Positions 61,569 through 64,000 of a DNA stretch of 64,000 nt are shown here, one piece after another. How positions within the stretch are numbered: the first letter of the stretch is position 1; each line of letters begins with the position of its first letter. Below the pieces are notes generated by a model. The model searched no databases and had not been told where the DNA came from. It saw only the letters and a list, made by a program, of their open reading frames with translations. The DNA comes from Chrysophaeum taylorii (Eukaryota > Sar > Pelagophyceae > Pelagomonadales > Pelagomonadaceae): contig JAQMWT010000009.1 in assembly GCA_029834535.1 (NCBI GenBank), positions 1-64,000 on the forward strand. Direction: 5' to 3'. The translations under genes were made by a program, and so were the position numbers.

Positions 61569-62087
61569 ATGTCGAACCCGGTGGTCTACTTCGACGTGAC
61601 GATCGGCGGCGCCAGTGCCGGGCGCATCGAGATGACGCTCCGCGCTGACGTAGTCCCCAAGACGGCGGAGAACTTCCGGTGCCTGTGCACCGGAGAGAAG
61701 GGCATCGGCAAGTCCGGCAAGCCGCTCCACTTCAAGGGGTCGACCTTCCACCGCGTCATCACGGATTTCATGTGCCAGGGCGGCGACTTCACGCGCGGCA
61801 ACGGCACTGGCGGCGAGTCGATATACGGCTCCAAGTTCGCCGACGAGAACTTCAGCCTCAAGCACACGGGCCCTGGCGTGCTGTCGATGGCCAACGCCGG
61901 ACCGAACACGAACGGCTCGCAGTTCTTCCTCTGCACCGTTCCGACCCCCTGGCTCGACGGAAAGCACGTCGTCTTTGGCTCGGTCACCAAGGGTATGGAT
62001 GTCGTCAAGTCGATCGAGAAAGTCGGCTCCGGTTCTGGAAAGACTTCCAAGGCTGTCGTCGTCGCCGACTGCGGCCAAATCGCCTAA
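61569..62087 (+). CDS. cyclophilin A-type peptidyl-prolyl cis-trans isomerase
   Basis: This 172-residue cytosolic type protein has a full catalytic set: FHRVI with the catalytic Arg, [14 protein letters not shown], and the cyclosporin-contacting Trp in [11 protein letters not shown]. The plant/protist-type insertion KSGKPLHF is present. There are no targeting signals. It is among the most conserved proteins in the window and is head-to-tail with the GTPase fusion. Confidence 0.97.
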   Translation: MSNPVVYFDVTIGGASAGRIEMTLRADVVPKTAENFRCLCTGEKGIGKSGKPLHFKGSTFHRVITDFMCQGGDFTRGNGTGGESIYGSKFADENFSLKHTGPGVLSMANAGPNTNGSQFFLCTVPTPWLDGKHVVFGSVTKGMDVVKSIEKVGSGSGKTSKAVVVADCGQIA

Positions 62088-62456
62088 GCTCCATTCTCTC
62101 CTAGTCCGACATGCGCCTTCTTCGCGCTTCTTGGGTCCTTCTATCACACTCCTATGGGCCCCCCGGATTGCGTGCAGCCTCCCCCACCTTCGTGCCATTC
62201 CACCACCTCAAGTGTCGCACGACGTCGTCGTCGTCGAGCAAGTCATCATCAGCAATGGCCACCACAACAAACGCGACTGGCGGCCCTGGCCAGCGCCGCT
62301 CCCTTTTTTTCTTCTTACTTTCATCATGGTGCAACGGTTGCTTTCATCGAACTATGAACAACAGCGCCTATTTTCGTGATTGGTGCTGGTGGAAAGGCGA
62401 TCTCGAACGGCAACATGTGTGCACTCGAGGGTTAGTTAGTTAGTTAGTTAGTTAGG
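62088..62456. other. intergenic
   Basis: The 369-bp gap between cyclophilin and the next gene has a poly-T/C segment and ends in a TTAG run (62431-62455) directly before the ATG. No gene is seen. Confidence 0.5.
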
Positions 62457-62951
62457 ATGATAGTTGCACCCGCGGCCCTAGCGCTCGCGCTCGTCGCGAC
62501 ACCCCCCACGGCGATCCGGCCGTGTCTCTCCGAGCGCAACTGCATCAGCAGCCTGGGCCGCGAGAGCCCAAACCAGTTCAGCGCTCCCCTTTCGTACGCA
62601 CCACGCCAAAAAAACCGTGCCTACGAGGAGCTCGAGGCCAAGCTGACTGTCGCCTGCACGGGCGTCGAGGCGGACCGGTTCTACATACGCGCGACCTGCG
62701 GAGGGAACCTCGTCGAGTTCGACGTGCGTGACTCGATAGCTGCCTTTCGTCTCGCCGCTGTGGTCAAGTCGCCGACGCCTCCGTGGTGTATCGCGCCGGG
62801 CTGCATCAACGGCCATATGCCCCAGCGCAACGCCCTTGCGAGGCTAGCAAAGGATCTCGGCTGGTCGCCCATCGACTCGACCCAGCTCGAGGACGACTCC
62901 CGTTGGACGCCCATTTTTTTCAATGCGGACGCCGTCCCCCGCGACGAGTAG
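62457..62951 (+). CDS. DUF1499-like, probably plastid-lumen or secreted protein
   Basis: The protein has 164 residues, with a hydrophobic N-terminal segment (MIVAPAALALALVATPP) that looks like a signal peptide or first part of a plastid signal. RNCISSLGRESPNQFSAPLS and then RAYEELEAKL match the start of DUF1499 proteins (CxSS, P-L-Y, then a helix). A Cys-Cys pair occurs in WCIAPGCINGHMP. The usual DDVEF motif is only partly kept as VEFDVRD. It ends in a Pro/Arg tail. The function of the family is unknown. Confidence 0.55.
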   Translation: MIVAPAALALALVATPPTAIRPCLSERNCISSLGRESPNQFSAPLSYAPRQKNRAYEELEAKLTVACTGVEADRFYIRATCGGNLVEFDVRDSIAAFRLAAVVKSPTPPWCIAPGCINGHMPQRNALARLAKDLGWSPIDSTQLEDDSRWTPIFFNADAVPRDE

Positions 62952-63360
62952 AGCGAACTCCCTCGGGTATGCGCGCGGGGGAGCTGGCTAGCTATATCGC
63001 GCGACACACTCCCCGACGACGACGACGACGACGACGACGACTAACAAGGCGGCGGAATATTACGGGGTGTGGTTTCTTTCTTTCTTTCTGTCAGTCATGG
63101 TTTTGTGACGCTTTATCATACGAAAACAGCAGCAGGCAGGCTCGCGCGCGTGTACAAGAGATAATCTTGGGGGGCTGCAGCAGGAAGTTAGTTATACTAC
63201 CACCAACCTTGGGAAAACAAAAGGGTCTTGGTCGATTGAAATTGATTGAATGCCCCGCGCCGCCCCTATGAACAAACAAACAAACAAACAAACAAACAAA
63301 CAAACAAATGTCGTCGTTTTTTTCGAAAATCAGGAAGCTCCCGGATGATTTTTTCCAGGG
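62952..63360. repeat. intergenic with GAC and ACAA runs
   Basis: A GAC run (about 63016-63043) and an ACAA/CAAA run (about 63272-63307) are present. No gene is seen. Confidence 0.55.
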
Positions 63361-64000
63361 TCACGCGGGGGCGAGGTCGGGGTAGAGCATAGCCATGCGG
63401 GAGAGGCCGGCGGCGGCGACCGCGACGTCGCGGGCCTTTGGGGGAGAGCCTCCCTTGCGCTTGGAGGAGGAGGAGGAGGAGGAGGTGCCGAAGGCGCGGG
63501 CGAGGGTGGCGAGCTCGGCAAGGAGTTTACGGCGGGCGGCGTCGGCGTCGGGCAGCGCGAGGCGGAGCTGGGCTCTCAAGACGGCGAGGTCGACGCAGGG
63601 CGAAAAGACGTCGGCCACGGTGTGGTCGGCGTGGTCTTGCGCAATTTTGGCAAAGCGCTCGACGGGACCCCAGCCGCCGGCGGCGGAAACGAGGGCTTGG
63701 AGGTCGGGAAAGTTAAGGAGGCGGTCGAGGAAGCGCGTAGCGCAGGCGGCGGCGAGCTCGGGGGCGATCGCGTCGAGCCTCGCGCGCGCCGCGTCGGCGT
63801 CGTCCCCCTCGACGTCGTCATCGGGGGTGCGGGCCGCCGCGATCTGGCCGAGGGCGCAGACGACCTGGCTCGCGAGAGCGCCGTCGACGCAGGCGGCGTC
63901 GAGCTGGTCGAGGCGAACGAGCTTGTGGACCTCGCTGCGGGACCAGTGGTAGGGGTTCTCGGGGTCGTCGTCGGAATCGTGTCTGGTCAGCGAGTCGCGG
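63361..64000 (-). CDS. hypothetical all-helical protein (5' end beyond the window)
   Basis: The frame is open from the right edge (codon ending at 63999) to the stop at 63361, at least 213 codons. It has the features of a real gene: HWSRSEVHKLVRLDQLDAAC, then LASQVVCALGQI, LAAACATRFLDRLLNFPDLQ, and FAKIAQDHADHTVADVFSPC. A Ser run and a Lys-rich stretch (KRKGGSPPKA) come near the end. I do not recognise the family; helices and spacing recall HEAT/ARM-like repeats. No ATG is seen inside the part present, so the start lies beyond 64000. Confidence 0.6.
   Translation of the reverse strand, partial: RDSLTRHDSDDDPENPYHWSRSEVHKLVRLDQLDAACVDGALASQVVCALGQIAAARTPDDDVEGDDADAARARLDAIAPELAAACATRFLDRLLNFPDLQALVSAAGGWGPVERFAKIAQDHADHTVADVFSPCVDLAVLRAQLRLALPDADAARRKLLAELATLARAFGTSSSSSSSKRKGGSPPKARDVAVAAAGLSRMAMLYPDLAPA

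Overview
The window looks like nuclear DNA of a photosynthetic stramenopile (heterokont alga), possibly pelagophyte-like. It is GC-rich. Introns are few and very short (42, 44 and 66 nt where seen). The enoyl-ACP reductase begins with a signal-peptide-like stretch followed by Leu-Gly-Phe, which resembles the ASAFAP-type entry signal of secondary red plastids. The species itself is inference. Genes lie on both strands and are packed tightly, with gaps as small as 5 to 35 bp. Many long antisense open frames are by-products of the GC-rich sequence.

Layout. 0-2.5 kb: an aldo/keto reductase fused to an Asp/Asn-hydroxylase-like domain, open at the left edge. 2.8-7.6 kb: an unknown gene, plastid enoyl-ACP reductase, a DUF4239 membrane protein and a neuroguidin/Sas10-C1D protein. 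8.1-9.0 kb: a decayed gene copy. 9.4-13.9 kb: a K+ channel, an ankyrin protein and a DMT transporter with two tiny introns. 14.2-16.4 kb: a broken restriction-endonuclease-like plus kinase (Crinkler-type) gene. 16.9-20.0 kb: an alternative-oxidase-like protein that has lost most di-iron ligands, a GDP-mannose-type nucleotide-sugar transporter and a GT10 fucosyltransferase-like enzyme. 20.16-20.54 kb: three tRNA-Ser genes, two with introns.

20.7-29.7 kb is a visibly AT-richer block of broken Ty1/copia retroelements. 29.8-31.8 kb: a small unknown gene, UTP23 and another unknown gene. 31.9-34.8 kb: a broken hAT transposon abutting THOC5 (34.8-36.3 kb). 36.3-38.75 kb: an unclassified element bounded by arrays of an 11-bp motif. 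38.76-44.2 kb: a GT31 enzyme, a 1.06-kb tandem duplication carrying Helitron PIF1-helicase remnants, and a GT92-like enzyme. 45.0-46.2 kb: an RRM-like unknown. 46.6-48.8 kb: a decayed Fanzor/TnpB-like nuclease. 49.7-51.7 kb: more retroelement debris. 51.76-55.7 kb: a 1,317-residue type I membrane protein with duplicated ectodomains. 55.9-56.6 kb: a UCH deubiquitinase. 57.5-58.1 kb: a repeat-derived fragment. 58.4-62.1 kb: glucosidase II beta, a GTPase/coiled-coil fusion and cyclophilin. 62.5-64 kb: a DUF1499-like protein and a gene open at the right edge.

Several genes fit a secretory and glycosylation theme (glucosidase II beta, GDP-mannose-type transporter, GT10, GT31, GT92), but eukaryotic neighbourhoods need not be functional units. 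The most unusual observations are the AOX-like protein without its metal ligands, the AKR-hydroxylase fusion, the Fanzor-like remnant, the Crinkler-type fossil with a dispersed copy of its tail, and the motif arrays that border three different mobile elements.
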